From Castellaniella sp049673105 (GTDB taxonomy: Bacteria; Pseudomonadota; Gammaproteobacteria; Burkholderiales; Burkholderiaceae_B), in NCBI RefSeq assembly GCF_049673105.1, contig NZ_JBATXG010000006.1:176537-240536 (forward strand): DNA of 64,000 nt, in the 5' to 3' direction. Made by a program: the position numbers and the translations under genes. Numbering within the stretch: the stretch's first letter is position 1; every line of letters begins with the position of its first letter. Shown here in pieces: positions 25,073-34,377 of the stretch. Below the pieces are notes generated by a model. The model ran no database searches. It was not told where the DNA came from and saw only the letters and a program-made list of their open reading frames with translations.

Positions 25073-25752
25073 TCGAACTCTTTGGCAAAGCCGTCCCGGT
25101 ACTGGTCGAGGGTTTCTGGATCACGCTGCGCATCGGCCTGTTCTCGATTCTGTGCGCCTCGCTGCTAGGACTGGCCGCCGCCTTGATGCGCACCTCGGAC
25201 AATCGCCTCGTTGCGGGCCTGTCCTTTGTCTACAGCACGGTGTTCCGCGGCACCCCCTTGCTGATTCAACTGTTCCTGCTGTATTACGGCATCGGCACCC
25301 TGAGCTTCGTGCGCGACCAGCCGCTGCTGTGGTGGTTGTTTTCCGACGGCGCCCGCTGCGCCATCCTGGCCATCAGCCTGAACAGCGGCGCCTACATGAG
25401 CGAAGCCATCCGGGGCGGCCTGCAATCCGTGCCGACCGGGCAGATCGACGCGGCGCTGTCCTGTGGCATGAATCGCCTGCAGGTGCTCCGGCGGATCCGT
25501 TTTCCGCTGGCCATCCGCCAGGCCTTTCCCGCCTACAGCAACGAACTGGTCCTGGCCATCAAAGGCACCAGCCTGGCCTCGACCATTGCCGTCATGGAAC
25601 TCACCGGCTTCGCCCGCCGCCTGATGAGCCAGAGCTACCTGATCGTCGAGACTTTCATCATCGCAGGCCTGCTGTACCTGGCCATCAACATCACCCTGCT
25701 GGGCTGCGCATGGCTGGTCGAGCGTAGTCTGGGCATCCAGGCGGAGCGCTGA
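25069..25752 (+). CDS. Amino-acid ABC transporter permease (HisM type)
   Basis: Second permease of the heterodimer, 227 residues, with RGTPLLIQLFLLYYGIG, SGAYMSEAIRGGLQSVP and the coupling loop SCGMNRLQVLRRIRFP. It overlaps the preceding permease by four bases. The gene expected next, the HisP-type ATPase, is absent; only two bases separate this stop from an MBOAT acyltransferase gene. The ATPase must come from elsewhere in the genome or the transporter shares one (inference). Confidence 0.9.
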   Translation: MIELFGKAVPVLVEGFWITLRIGLFSILCASLLGLAAALMRTSDNRLVAGLSFVYSTVFRGTPLLIQLFLLYYGIGTLSFVRDQPLLWWLFSDGARCAILAISLNSGAYMSEAIRGGLQSVPTGQIDAALSCGMNRLQVLRRIRFPLAIRQAFPAYSNELVLAIKGTSLASTIAVMELTGFARRLMSQSYLIVETFIIAGLLYLAINITLLGCAWLVERSLGIQAER

Positions 25753-25754
25753 GC

Positions 25755-27155
25755 ATGGGCTTCCTGTCTCTGGAATTCGCAGGGGCCTTTGCGCTGTTTC
25801 TGATCCCCTACTGGGCCTGCCGACGATTCCCGGACATACAGAATCTGCTGACGCTGGCTGCCGGATACTTTTTTCTCGCCAATCTGCACCCCTGGTTCGC
25901 CTTGATCCTGGGACTCTACACGCTGGGCATCCATGCCTGCGCCTGGCTGATCCAAAGCAGGCCGGGCCGCATCGGCCTGATCGTTTCCCTGGCCCTGGCC
26001 GTCCTGAATCTGGCCATTTTCAAATACTTTGATTTCTTCCGCGACGCCATCAATGCGGTGCTGACCGCCTGGGGCCTGACGGCCTGGGTACCCGCCATCC
26101 AGATCATGGCGCCATTGGGCATTTCTTTTTATACCTTTCATTCAGTCAGCTATCTGGTGTCCGTCTGGCGCAAGGAAATCCCCGCCGTCCCCCTGGCCGA
26201 TCTGGCCTTGTTCCTGGGGTTCTTCCCCAGCGTCGTGGCCGGCCCCATCAATCGGGCGCGGGATTTTCTGCCGCAGATCCAGACCACCGCCCCCCGCAGC
26301 CTGACGCAATACCCCAAAGCCCTGCTGCTGATCGTGCTGGCCATCCTGAAAGTGGTGTGGCTGAGCGCCTGGCTGGCCAACACCTGGGCCGATCCGGTAT
26401 TCGCCAACCCGCAGCAATACCACGCCCTGGATGCGCTGCTAGGCCTGCTGGCCTACACCTGGCAGCTGTACCTGAATTTTTCCGGTTACACCGACCTGGT
26501 CACAGGACTGGCGCTGCTGCTGGGGTTCCAGCTGCCGCCCAATTTCCGCGCCCCCTATCTGGCGACCAATCTGCGCCATTTCTGGTCACGCTGGCACATC
26601 AGCCTGTCGACCTGGATCCGCGACTATCTCTATATCCCCCTGGGCGGATCGCGCCGGGGCTTCACACGCACCCAGATCAATCTGATGGTGGCCATGGTGC
26701 TCTCGGGCCTGTGGCACGGCGCCAGCGGCAATTTCCTGATCTGGGGGGCCGTACATGGGGCGGGCATGGTGCTGCTGAACCTGGGCGACCGCTTGTGGGG
26801 GCGGGACCAGGTGGCGGCCCGCCTGCCCGTCCTGGCCAATACGACGACCTTTCTGTTCATCGCACTGGCCTGGATCTTCTTTCGCAGCCCGACCCTGGAT
26901 CAAAGCCTGTTGTTCCTGCAGACGCTGGGCACGCAGTTCGACCAGCCCTTGCAGTTCAACTCACCCCTATACCTGCTGCTGATGTGGCTGGCGCTGCGCA
27001 GCTACCCCCTGATCGCGCAGAGCGGCGACTGGCTGCTCGATCACATCGGCCGCCTGCCCTGGGGACTGCAGCCGCTGCTGCTGACGCCCTTGGCCTGGGT
27101 GGCGTTGTTCTTGTCTCCTGCCGGCATTCCCGGGTTCATCTATGCAGGCTTCTGA
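25755..27155 (+). CDS. MBOAT-family O-acyltransferase (AlgI/DltB/PatA class)
   Basis: Polytopic membrane acyltransferase of 466 residues that would move acyl (usually acetyl) groups across the inner membrane. MBOAT marks are GISFYTFHSVSYL, the PSVVAGPINRARDF block, WQLYLNFSGYTDL, RHFWSRWHISLSTWIRDY and the catalytic-type His H321 in GLWHGAS with H334 in VHG. Two SGNH proteins follow in overlapping frames, an arrangement known from alginate, peptidoglycan and other polysaccharide O-acetylation systems. The polymer acetylated here cannot be told from sequence. Start is two bases after the ABC permease stop. Confidence 0.9.
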   Translation: MGFLSLEFAGAFALFLIPYWACRRFPDIQNLLTLAAGYFFLANLHPWFALILGLYTLGIHACAWLIQSRPGRIGLIVSLALAVLNLAIFKYFDFFRDAINAVLTAWGLTAWVPAIQIMAPLGISFYTFHSVSYLVSVWRKEIPAVPLADLALFLGFFPSVVAGPINRARDFLPQIQTTAPRSLTQYPKALLLIVLAILKVVWLSAWLANTWADPVFANPQQYHALDALLGLLAYTWQLYLNFSGYTDLVTGLALLLGFQLPPNFRAPYLATNLRHFWSRWHISLSTWIRDYLYIPLGGSRRGFTRTQINLMVAMVLSGLWHGASGNFLIWGAVHGAGMVLLNLGDRLWGRDQVAARLPVLANTTTFLFIALAWIFFRSPTLDQSLLFLQTLGTQFDQPLQFNSPLYLLLMWLALRSYPLIAQSGDWLLDHIGRLPWGLQPLLLTPLAWVALFLSPAGIPGFIYAGF

Positions 27156-28503
27156 GGCCTTTGGCCCCCCTCTGCCACCTGGCGGCCTCGACGTCGGCGA
27201 GCCCGCAGCCGCAAGTGCCCCGGAACCCCATCCGCAGCATCCCGCACCGCTGGGACGGGCGCTGGCCGTCCTGCTGCTATGCGCCCTGCCGCTGGCCTGG
27301 TTGATGCAGGATTCCATCCGTCTGTACTGGCAGCAGACATATCACAGCCCCCTCGCCCCAGCCGATACCAGCGCTGCGGATGCAGCGGACCTTCGCACCG
27401 CCCTGCTGGCGGCATGGTGGACGGCGTGGCGGATCGGCGGTCACTGGCAAACCGCGTGGGACACCTGGCGCGCAGACCGCGCACAGGATCTGTCCCGCTT
27501 CGATGACAAGGCCATCGCCACCCTCAACCAGATCTGGATCGCGCCGCCGCCCGTGCTTCCAGAGCCGGCATCCGCGGACCAACCCGCCCCGGCAGCGCCG
27601 GGCAAGCCTGCTCCGGTATCGTCGAACAAGGCCACTTCTGCATCCTCGAGCAAGGCCACTTCTGCAGCGCCAAACAAGGCTGCCTCTGCATCATCCCGTC
27701 AATCTGTCTCTGCATCGCGGAGCAGACCCGCCACTGCCGTCGCCGCGCCCGAACCGGTCATTGACCCGCTGCCGCCCCAGGACGCGGCAGGCCGGATTAC
27801 GCTGACCGCCGGCGATCAAGTCTTTTTCGTCGGGGATTCCATGATGCAGGGGGTCGCCCCCCATGTCCGCCGCGCCCTGCTGAAGAAACACGGCATCGAC
27901 AGCATCGATCTGAGCAAGCAAAGCACCGGCCTGTCCTATCAAGGCTTTTTCAACTGGCCGGCAACCGTGGAAAAAGCCTTCGAGCAGCACCCGCATATCG
28001 CTCTGATGGTGGTATTCCTGGGCCCCAACGACCCCTGGGATTTTCCGGTCAAAAAGGGTGAAACCTATCTGCGATTCCGTTCCGAACAATGGGAAACCGT
28101 CTATCGGGAACGCATCCGCCTGCTGCTGAGCACCGCCGCAAAACATCACGCCCGTGTGTTGTGGGTGGGTGCGCCGCCGATGAAAAGAGAGGTGCTCGAC
28201 AAAGGCATGCGGTATTTGAATACCTTGTATCAGGCCGAGGTCGAACAGGGCGGAGGACAGTTCATTCCTGGCCACCTGGCGCTAGGCTATCCGGATACCG
28301 ATTTTTCCTTCCATGCTCTGGTAGAGGACAAAAAAACCAAGGTCAGAATCGACGATGGCGTGCATTTCACCCTCAAAGGCCAGCGTCTGATCGCCCAGGC
28401 GATCCTGGCCCACATTGATGCGCCGACGCTCGAACCGCAGCCGGCCCCAGCGCCCCGGCCCGCCGGCTCGGTCGCCGCCCAGACAGGACAAACCAGACCA
28501 TGA
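27142..28503 (+). CDS. Membrane-anchored SGNH-fold protein (DUF459 type)
   Basis: Likely periplasmic partner of the MBOAT protein, 453 residues. One membrane helix (about 39-56) anchors it; a Ser/Ala/Lys/Pro-rich linker (about 140-210, with an eight-residue repeat) leads to an SGNH domain with the serine block FFVGDSMMQG (S233), GPNDPW (N296) and a DDGVHFT block (Asp/His near the end). This matches the DUF459 group. By analogy with PatB/AlgX/AlgJ it may pass acetyl groups to, or remove them from, a polymer. It overlaps the MBOAT gene by 14 bases. Confidence 0.85.
   Translation: MQASEAFGPPLPPGGLDVGEPAAASAPEPHPQHPAPLGRALAVLLLCALPLAWLMQDSIRLYWQQTYHSPLAPADTSAADAADLRTALLAAWWTAWRIGGHWQTAWDTWRADRAQDLSRFDDKAIATLNQIWIAPPPVLPEPASADQPAPAAPGKPAPVSSNKATSASSSKATSAAPNKAASASSRQSVSASRSRPATAVAAPEPVIDPLPPQDAAGRITLTAGDQVFFVGDSMMQGVAPHVRRALLKKHGIDSIDLSKQSTGLSYQGFFNWPATVEKAFEQHPHIALMVVFLGPNDPWDFPVKKGETYLRFRSEQWETVYRERIRLLLSTAAKHHARVLWVGAPPMKREVLDKGMRYLNTLYQAEVEQGGGQFIPGHLALGYPDTDFSFHALVEDKKTKVRIDDGVHFTLKGQRLIAQAILAHIDAPTLEPQPAPAPRPAGSVAAQTGQTRP
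27625..27696 (+). repeat. Three tandem 24-base repeats in the linker of the SGNH protein
   Basis: Three consecutive 24-base units begin AACAAGGCCACTTCTGCA, AGCAAGGCCACTTCTGCA and AACAAGGCTGCCTCTGCA. They encode the octapeptides NKATSASS, SKATSAAP and NKAASASS. In-frame tandem units of this kind can change copy number by slippage, lengthening or shortening the linker. Confidence 0.85.
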
Positions 28504-29786
28504 AAAACAGCCTGCGCCTGCTAGTGCTGCCGCTGCTGGCCGCCACGCTGCTGACGACCGCCAGCTGCCAAACCCGTCCGCCGGACACCATTCCCGCGTC
28601 GGCTGCCGGGCAGACGGACCGGGCCGCCGTCCGAGCGCCCGGCCTGCAGGATTTCGGCGACCCCAACGCGGCACGCCTGGCGGATCGCTACCGCCTGCTG
28701 GCCGCCGCGCACCGCGCGCGTACCCGCGCCGAGCCATCCATTCTGACCGTCATCCAGCTGGGGGATTCGCACACGGCCTCGGACACACTGACCGCGGACC
28801 TGCGCACGCGGCTGCAAGCGGATCTGGGCGATGCCGGTATCGGCTGGATCACGCCGATGAACGTGCGCGGCATGAGCCATCTGCGGCTCAAGACCCAATC
28901 CCGCCAGTGGCACCTGAGCAGCAGCCGCACCGACGAAAACCCCGATTTTCCCCTGGGGGGCTATATCGCCACGCCGGACAAACCGGGCGCCACCATCCGC
29001 GTCGAATCCCGGCAAGCCGATGCTGCGCCCTATCTGGCACGCGTTCTCATACAGACGGGTGCCGCGCCCGACGCGCTGACGGTGGACAGCGCCGGCGGGC
29101 GACAGCTGCTGGCAGCACCGTCGGGTCCGACACACCCGCCCGGCAGCTGGCAGACGGTCCACGTTCCCGTTCGTCTGCCCTTCACCATCACGGCCCGGCA
29201 CACCCAGGCGGTCGCCCTGGGCGGCATCCAGCTGATCCGTCAGCGGGCGCAAGGCGCTCTGGTGTCCCCCATCGGCAGCAATGGCGCCCGCCAGACGATC
29301 TGGGATCGCTGGTCGCCAGACTGGCTGTCCCAACTGGCCGACACGCAGGCCGACCTGATCATCCTGGCCTACGGCACTAATGAAGCCTTTGACGAGACGC
29401 TGAACCCCGAGGCCATGCGCAACAGCCTGACTCAGGGGATCCGCTCGGTGCGCAGAGCCTTGCCTCAGGCCGCGATTCTGCTGATCGGCTCTCCCGATGC
29501 GATGGTCGTCTCCAGCGACCCGTCACTGGCTTGCGCGGCGCGGCGCCCTACGGGGCACGATGTCGTCAAGCGTATCCAGTTGGACGTCGCCCAAGCCGAA
29601 CGCACCTTGTACTGGGACTGGCAGCAGGCCATGGGCAGGGACGACTGCCCCATGCTGGCCTGGCAGCAGCGCGACTGGGTAGGCCGCGATCTGGTGCACT
29701 TCACCCTGGCGGGCTACCAGGAAAGCGCTCGACGCCTGTACCTGGATCTCAGCCGCTTCCTGCGCCGCGACCCGGCGTCTCCCTGA
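28500..29786 (+). CDS. Exported SGNH-hydrolase-like lipoprotein candidate
   Basis: Third member of the O-acetylation-type cassette, 428 residues, overlapping the previous stop by four bases. A signal sequence ends in TTASCQ, an acceptable but weak lipobox, so a lipoprotein is likely rather than certain. The SGNH blocks are VIQLGDSHTASD (nucleophile Ser), AYGTNEAFD (Asn) and the C-terminal DLVHFTLAGY (Asp-x-x-His). An inserted beta-rich region (about 150-250) separates the first two blocks, reminiscent of the carbohydrate-binding insert in Ape1-type peptidoglycan O-acetylesterases. Esterase or transferase activity is inference. Confidence 0.82.
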   Translation: MKNSLRLLVLPLLAATLLTTASCQTRPPDTIPASAAGQTDRAAVRAPGLQDFGDPNAARLADRYRLLAAAHRARTRAEPSILTVIQLGDSHTASDTLTADLRTRLQADLGDAGIGWITPMNVRGMSHLRLKTQSRQWHLSSSRTDENPDFPLGGYIATPDKPGATIRVESRQADAAPYLARVLIQTGAAPDALTVDSAGGRQLLAAPSGPTHPPGSWQTVHVPVRLPFTITARHTQAVALGGIQLIRQRAQGALVSPIGSNGARQTIWDRWSPDWLSQLADTQADLIILAYGTNEAFDETLNPEAMRNSLTQGIRSVRRALPQAAILLIGSPDAMVVSSDPSLACAARRPTGHDVVKRIQLDVAQAERTLYWDWQQAMGRDDCPMLAWQQRDWVGRDLVHFTLAGYQESARRLYLDLSRFLRRDPASP

Positions 29787-29913
29787 CGTCGCGCCGTTAC
29801 CCTTCCATACAGCGGACCTGGCCCGGATGCCGGACAATGTCTGCGCCCTTTCCTGCCGACGATCCCTCCCATGCCCAAACCGGATCGTCGGCCCAGCTTC
29901 AGGAGCCGTCCCC

Positions 29914-30603
29914 ATGCGCTTGCCCTTCCCGCTGCATTCCCTGGCCTGCCTGCCCTTCCTGTTGACCGCCTGGCTGCCGACCCCTTTCGCGTGGGCAGGC
30001 GGCACCGCGCAAGTGCAGGCAGGCGGCAACACCGCGCAACTGGCCTGGCAAACCCAGGGGGCCGTGCGCCTGGGGCAGACGTCCAGACCGGATTATCTGC
30101 TCGTGCGCGATGGCAAGGCCTATTCCGTGTCTGTACGGGGCGGCGCCCCCGTGGTCATGGAAGTCGGCGGGCTGCTGCAGGGCCTGGACGCGCTGGCCCA
30201 GTCGCGCCCCAATCAATACCTGCCGGAACGGGTCGAGCAGATCAAGGACCTGCGAAAGACCGAAACCGTCGCAGGCATCCTCGGGCACACCTATCAACTG
30301 ACCGTGGCGGATGCTCAGGGCAAGACGCATGTCACCGACGCGGTCCTGACGGACGACCCTCGCGTCGTCGACATGAGCAACAGCTACCTGGACAGCATGC
30401 GGACCTTGCTGGGTCCGGCCAAGGTTCAGCAACTGGCCGGGGCCTTGCCCGCCGACCGGCGCGGCATCCTGCGCCTGGGAAATGATTTCGTCCTGCAGTC
30501 CATTTCCGGCCAGGAACCCGCCGCTGATCGGTTCGTCCTGCCGGCCCAGCCCGTCAATCTGCAAAATCTTCTACAAGGCCTGCAGGGCTTGCAAAAGCAG
30601 TAG
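29914..30603 (+). CDS. Secreted protein of unknown function
   Basis: I do not recognise the family with certainty. The start at 29914 is chosen because AGGAG lies eight bases upstream and it opens directly into a signal peptide (MRLPFPLHSLACLPFLL, cleaved near AWAGG). The mature 200 residues are beta-rich at first (YLLVRDGKAYSVSVRGGAPVV), then helical, with a Gln/Leu-rich end (LQNLLQGLQGLQKQ). The layout resembles DUF4412-like periplasmic proteins. It sits between the acetylation cassette and an MFS gene, on the same strand, but 127 bases after the cassette, so it need not be part of it. Confidence 0.75.
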   Translation: MRLPFPLHSLACLPFLLTAWLPTPFAWAGGTAQVQAGGNTAQLAWQTQGAVRLGQTSRPDYLLVRDGKAYSVSVRGGAPVVMEVGGLLQGLDALAQSRPNQYLPERVEQIKDLRKTETVAGILGHTYQLTVADAQGKTHVTDAVLTDDPRVVDMSNSYLDSMRTLLGPAKVQQLAGALPADRRGILRLGNDFVLQSISGQEPAADRFVLPAQPVNLQNLLQGLQGLQKQ

Positions 30604-30615
30604 TAGACTGGGGGC

Positions 30616-31998
30616 ATGCCCGACTCGCCCAGCCCCGCCATCCGCCGCATTCCAGTCTTTATCACGATCTCTCTGGCGCTGCTGATGATGTCGGTGGACG
30701 CCACCATCGTCGCAACCGCGCTGCACGAACTGCAGCAGGGCCTGGACACATCGATCAACTGGGCGGGCTGGACCATCACCGCCTTTGCCTTTGGCTTCGT
30801 CCTGATGTTGCCGGTCAGCGGCAAACTCAGCGAACGCCTGGGTCGACGGCGTGTGTTTCTGGCATCCATTGCCCTCTTTACCCTGGCTTCTCTGCTGTGC
30901 GGGCTGAGCAACAGCATCGCCGCCCTGATCGTGCTGCGGGCGCTGCAGGCAGTCGGCGGCGCCGGCATCACGCCCTCGGCGACCGGCATCGTGGTGGATT
31001 ATTTCGGTGACAGCCGTGACCGGGCGGTCAGCCTGTTCGGCAGCATCTTTCCCATCGGCGCCATGATCGGCCCGATCTTCGGCGGTCTGTTCGTCACCTA
31101 CTGGAACTGGCGCGGCATCTTCTTCGTCAACGTCCCCATCGGCCTGCTCATCCTGTGGATGACGCTGCGCTATATTCCGCCCGACCCGCCCAAGACACAG
31201 AAGACCCGCTCAGGCATGGATTACCTGGGCCTGGGATACATGGGGCTGTGCCTGCTGGCCGGCATGCTGGCCACCAGCTTTCTAGGCGAAAAAAACCTGC
31301 CCTTTACCTCGCCCCGGATTCTGCTGCCCGCCGCCGTGGCGCTGGTGGCAGGATGGCTGTTCTTCCGCCACATCCATCGCAACAGCCACCCCTTCATTGC
31401 CCCGCATCTGATCCACGGCCCCGGCTTTGGCGTCGTCAACCTGATCAATATGCTGTTTGGCGGCGTCACCATCGGCGCCGTCGCCTTGATCCCCTTGTAT
31501 GCGACCAACCGCTACGGCATGGGAGTGCTGGATTCGGGGTCCCTGCTGATCTCCCAGGGCGCTGCCGCCATCCTGTTCTCGCTGCTCTGCACCCTGGCCA
31601 TCCGGCGCACCGGCTACCGCCGGCCCCTGTATGTCGGCGGCGCGTTGATCGCCCTGGGCATGGTCCTGCTGGCGCTGCCGCCCGTTCCGGGCGCGCCGCC
31701 CTTTGCCTGGCTGGCTGCCACGGCCTTTCTGCTGGGCATGGGCACCGGCACGGTCAACCCGGCCAGTCGCAACGCCGGCCTGCAACTGGCGCCGCAGGCT
31801 GCCTCTACGCTGGCCGCCTTGCGCACTCTGGCGATCCAGATCGGCACCATCACCTTCGTCTCGGTCGTGACCATGGTGCTGTCCACGTCTTCCGACCCGG
31901 GCCTTAGCCAGGCCTGGATTTACGGCACCTGGAGTGTGCTGGTCCTGGCTTCATTGCCCTTGATCGCTCGCGTGCCCGAACACCGGGGCGCCTGGTAA
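30616..31998 (+). CDS. MFS transporter, DHA2-type drug exporter family
   Basis: Multidrug-type major facilitator of 460 residues with about 14 helices. Family marks are the MMSVDATIVATAL motif D1 in helix 1, GKLSERLGRRRVFLAS (motif A), RALQAVGGAGITPSA (motif B) and GPIFGGLFVTYWNWRGIFFVNVPIG (blocks GPIFGGLF and WRGIFFVNVPIG). Resembles MdtD/HsrA. It begins 12 bases after the preceding secreted-protein gene, so co-transcription is likely. Substrate unknown. Confidence 0.88.
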   Translation: MPDSPSPAIRRIPVFITISLALLMMSVDATIVATALHELQQGLDTSINWAGWTITAFAFGFVLMLPVSGKLSERLGRRRVFLASIALFTLASLLCGLSNSIAALIVLRALQAVGGAGITPSATGIVVDYFGDSRDRAVSLFGSIFPIGAMIGPIFGGLFVTYWNWRGIFFVNVPIGLLILWMTLRYIPPDPPKTQKTRSGMDYLGLGYMGLCLLAGMLATSFLGEKNLPFTSPRILLPAAVALVAGWLFFRHIHRNSHPFIAPHLIHGPGFGVVNLINMLFGGVTIGAVALIPLYATNRYGMGVLDSGSLLISQGAAAILFSLLCTLAIRRTGYRRPLYVGGALIALGMVLLALPPVPGAPPFAWLAATAFLLGMGTGTVNPASRNAGLQLAPQAASTLAALRTLAIQIGTITFVSVVTMVLSTSSDPGLSQAWIYGTWSVLVLASLPLIARVPEHRGAW

Positions 31999-32089
31999 AG
32001 TCCGCTGAATCAACCCCGCCACCGGCGTGCATACTGGTTCGCGCCGGCTGACAGGGTGGCATCATAGGCCTGGTTCTGAAGGAGTCCCC

Positions 32090-33316
32090 ATGCACAGACG
32101 CAGCATCTCTCTTGGCCCGGCCCTGGCGCTGGCCCTGAGCGCCTTTTCGGCAACAGCCGCCCCGATTTCCGACGATGTGATCCGCATCGGATTCATCACC
32201 GATATGTCCGGCGTGTATGCCGATGGCGACGGCCCCGGCGGCGCGCATGCCATCCGCATGGCGATCGCCGACGCAGGCGGCGCCATCGATGGCAAAAAAA
32301 TCGAGCTGCTGGTCGCCGACAGCCGCAACAAAGCCGATGTGTCGTCCGCCCTGGCCCGCGACTGGTTCGACACACAACAGCTGGACCTGCTGATCGGGGG
32401 CACCAATTCCGCCGCCAGCCTGGCCATGTCCGCCGTCGCAGCGGAAAAGCAAAAGCCGTTCATCACCTCCGGCGCAGGGGCATCGGCCTTTACCAACGCC
32501 CAATGCAACCCCTACACCATCCAGTACACCTACTCCACCCGAGGCCTGGCCAGGGGGACGGGATCCGCCCTGGTCCAGCACGGCGGCGACACCTGGTTCT
32601 TCCTGACCACGGACTACACCTTCGGCCATGAACTGGAACGCGATACCAGCGCCGTCGTACGCGCGGCAGGCGGCCAGGTCCTGGGGTCGGTGCGCACTCC
32701 CCTGGGCGCAGCGGATTTTTCATCATTCCTGCTGCAGGCGCAGCAGTCGGGCGCAAAGGTATTGGCGCTGGCCAATGCCACCGCCGATTTCGTCAATTCC
32801 CTGAAAACCGCAGTGGAATTCGACCTGACCCGCACCATGACGCCAGTCGGTCTGACGGCCACGCTGCTGGATATTCACGCGCTGGGATTGGAAGTCACCC
32901 AAGGCATGTATTTCACCGTGCCCTGGTATTGGAACAAAAACCCCGCATCAGAAGCCTGGTCGCAGCGCTATTTCGGCAAGATGGGGCGCATGCCCACCTA
33001 CGGTCAGGCCGGCGACTATTCAGCGGCCACCGCCTATCTGAACGCGGTGCGTCAGACCGGCACAGACGATGCAAACACCATCATGGCCTGGCTGAAATCC
33101 CATCCCGTGCAGGACTTCTTCGTCGACCACGGCGTCATCCGCGCCGATGGCCGCATGATGAACGACCTGACGCTGCTGCAGGTCAAGACCCCCGCCGAGA
33201 GCACCGGCCCTTGGGATCTGCATAAGGTCGTCACCACCATCCCGGCCGAAACCGCCTACGGCCCCTTGAGCGAATCGACCTGCCCCTATCTGCATCACAC
33301 TGCCCCGGCATCCTGA
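32090..33316 (+). CDS. Branched-chain amino-acid/amide-type ABC substrate-binding protein (orphan)
   Basis: Periplasmic type I binding protein (Peripla_BP_6, LivJ/UrtA/AmiC-like), 408 residues. The start at 32090 has AAGGAG five bases upstream and opens a signal peptide ending SATAAP. Marks are IRIGFITDMSGVYAD, GGAHAIRMAIADAGGAIDGKKIELLVAD (blocks AIRMAIADAGG and KIELLVAD) and DYTFGHELERD. No permease or ATPase gene is adjacent. The amino acid, amide or aromatic ligand cannot be assigned. Confidence 0.9.
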   Translation: MHRRSISLGPALALALSAFSATAAPISDDVIRIGFITDMSGVYADGDGPGGAHAIRMAIADAGGAIDGKKIELLVADSRNKADVSSALARDWFDTQQLDLLIGGTNSAASLAMSAVAAEKQKPFITSGAGASAFTNAQCNPYTIQYTYSTRGLARGTGSALVQHGGDTWFFLTTDYTFGHELERDTSAVVRAAGGQVLGSVRTPLGAADFSSFLLQAQQSGAKVLALANATADFVNSLKTAVEFDLTRTMTPVGLTATLLDIHALGLEVTQGMYFTVPWYWNKNPASEAWSQRYFGKMGRMPTYGQAGDYSAATAYLNAVRQTGTDDANTIMAWLKSHPVQDFFVDHGVIRADGRMMNDLTLLQVKTPAESTGPWDLHKVVTTIPAETAYGPLSESTCPYLHHTAPAS

Positions 33317-33372
33317 ACCATGCTGCGTCAGTCGCGTTAGACTGCTGCATCCGCCCTTTTTTGCGAAACGCC

Positions 33373-34371
33373 ATGCAACGCTACCTGACGCAGATCTCCG
33401 ATGGCCATCTTCACGTGACGGCACAGGACACCCCCCTGCCATTCGCCGGCCCCCAGCAGTTGCTGGTGCGGGTCCAGGCCGCCGGCCTGAACCGGGGGGA
33501 AATCCTGACGCTGCGCCAGTCCCCCGCCGACACCCCCGTCAGCCTGGGGATCGAAGCCGCCGGCGAAATCGTCGCGGTCGGCACGGGCAGCGGCGCTTTC
33601 CAGGCCGGGCAACGCGTCATGGGGCGCTGCAAAAATGCCTTTGCCGACTACGCCCTGATGGACGCGCACGACGCCATGCTGGTGCCCGAGACCCTGTCCT
33701 GGGTCCAGGCAGCGGCCATTCCCATCGTCAGCATGGTGGTCTACGACATGCTGATCGCCCAGGGCCGCCTGGCCGCGCATGAATGGCTGCTGATCACCGG
33801 CATTTCATCCGGCGTGGGCGTGGCGGCGCTGCAGCTGGCCAAGACACTGGGCGCCCGAGTGATCGGCACCTCGGGGTCGGCGGCCAAGCTGGCGGCTCTG
33901 GCGAGCCAGGGATTGGACTTGGGCATTCCCACGCGCGCCCCCGACTTTCACGATGCCGTGATGCAGGCCACCGATGGCCGTGGGGCCAATCTGATCGTCA
34001 ATATCGTCGGCGGTTCGATGCTGGCCGAATGCGTGCGTTCCCTGGCATTCCAGGGGCGTCTGGCCATGGTCGGCCACGTCGATGGCGTGCGCAGCAGCCC
34101 GCTGGACCTGGGCGCCCTGCATGGCAGGCGCCTGCAGTTGTTCGGCGTGTCCAGCAAAGGCCTGGACGCCGCCCAGCGGCGGCAGATCGTCCAGGGCGTC
34201 GTCAACGACATGCTGCCCGCCATCGCTGGCGGACGCATGCCGCCGCTGATCGACCGGGTGTTCTCTTTTGACGATCTGGCGCAGGCCATCACCCTGATGG
34301 AATCCAACACCCAGATCGGCAAGATCGTGGTCGTCCATCAGCAGGCCGGCCAGGCGGCAAGCGCCGCCTGA
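33373..34371 (+). CDS. Zinc-free quinone oxidoreductase-type MDR dehydrogenase
   Basis: Medium-chain dehydrogenase/reductase of the quinone oxidoreductase class, 332 residues. It has the N-terminal GroES-like fold (VRVQAAGLNRGEIL, LGIEAAGEIVAVG), then the Rossmann domain with TGISSGVGVAALQLAKTLGARVIGT (core SSGVGVAALQLA) binding NADPH. The Cys/His zinc ligands of alcohol dehydrogenases are not seen. The start at 33373 (MQRYL) is preferred over a TTG at 33361. It stands 56 bases after the orphan binding protein and converges with asnB. Confidence 0.88.
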   Translation: MQRYLTQISDGHLHVTAQDTPLPFAGPQQLLVRVQAAGLNRGEILTLRQSPADTPVSLGIEAAGEIVAVGTGSGAFQAGQRVMGRCKNAFADYALMDAHDAMLVPETLSWVQAAAIPIVSMVVYDMLIAQGRLAAHEWLLITGISSGVGVAALQLAKTLGARVIGTSGSAAKLAALASQGLDLGIPTRAPDFHDAVMQATDGRGANLIVNIVGGSMLAECVRSLAFQGRLAMVGHVDGVRSSPLDLGALHGRRLQLFGVSSKGLDAAQRRQIVQGVVNDMLPAIAGGRMPPLIDRVFSFDDLAQAITLMESNTQIGKIVVVHQQAGQAASAA

Positions 34372-34377
34372 CACCGA

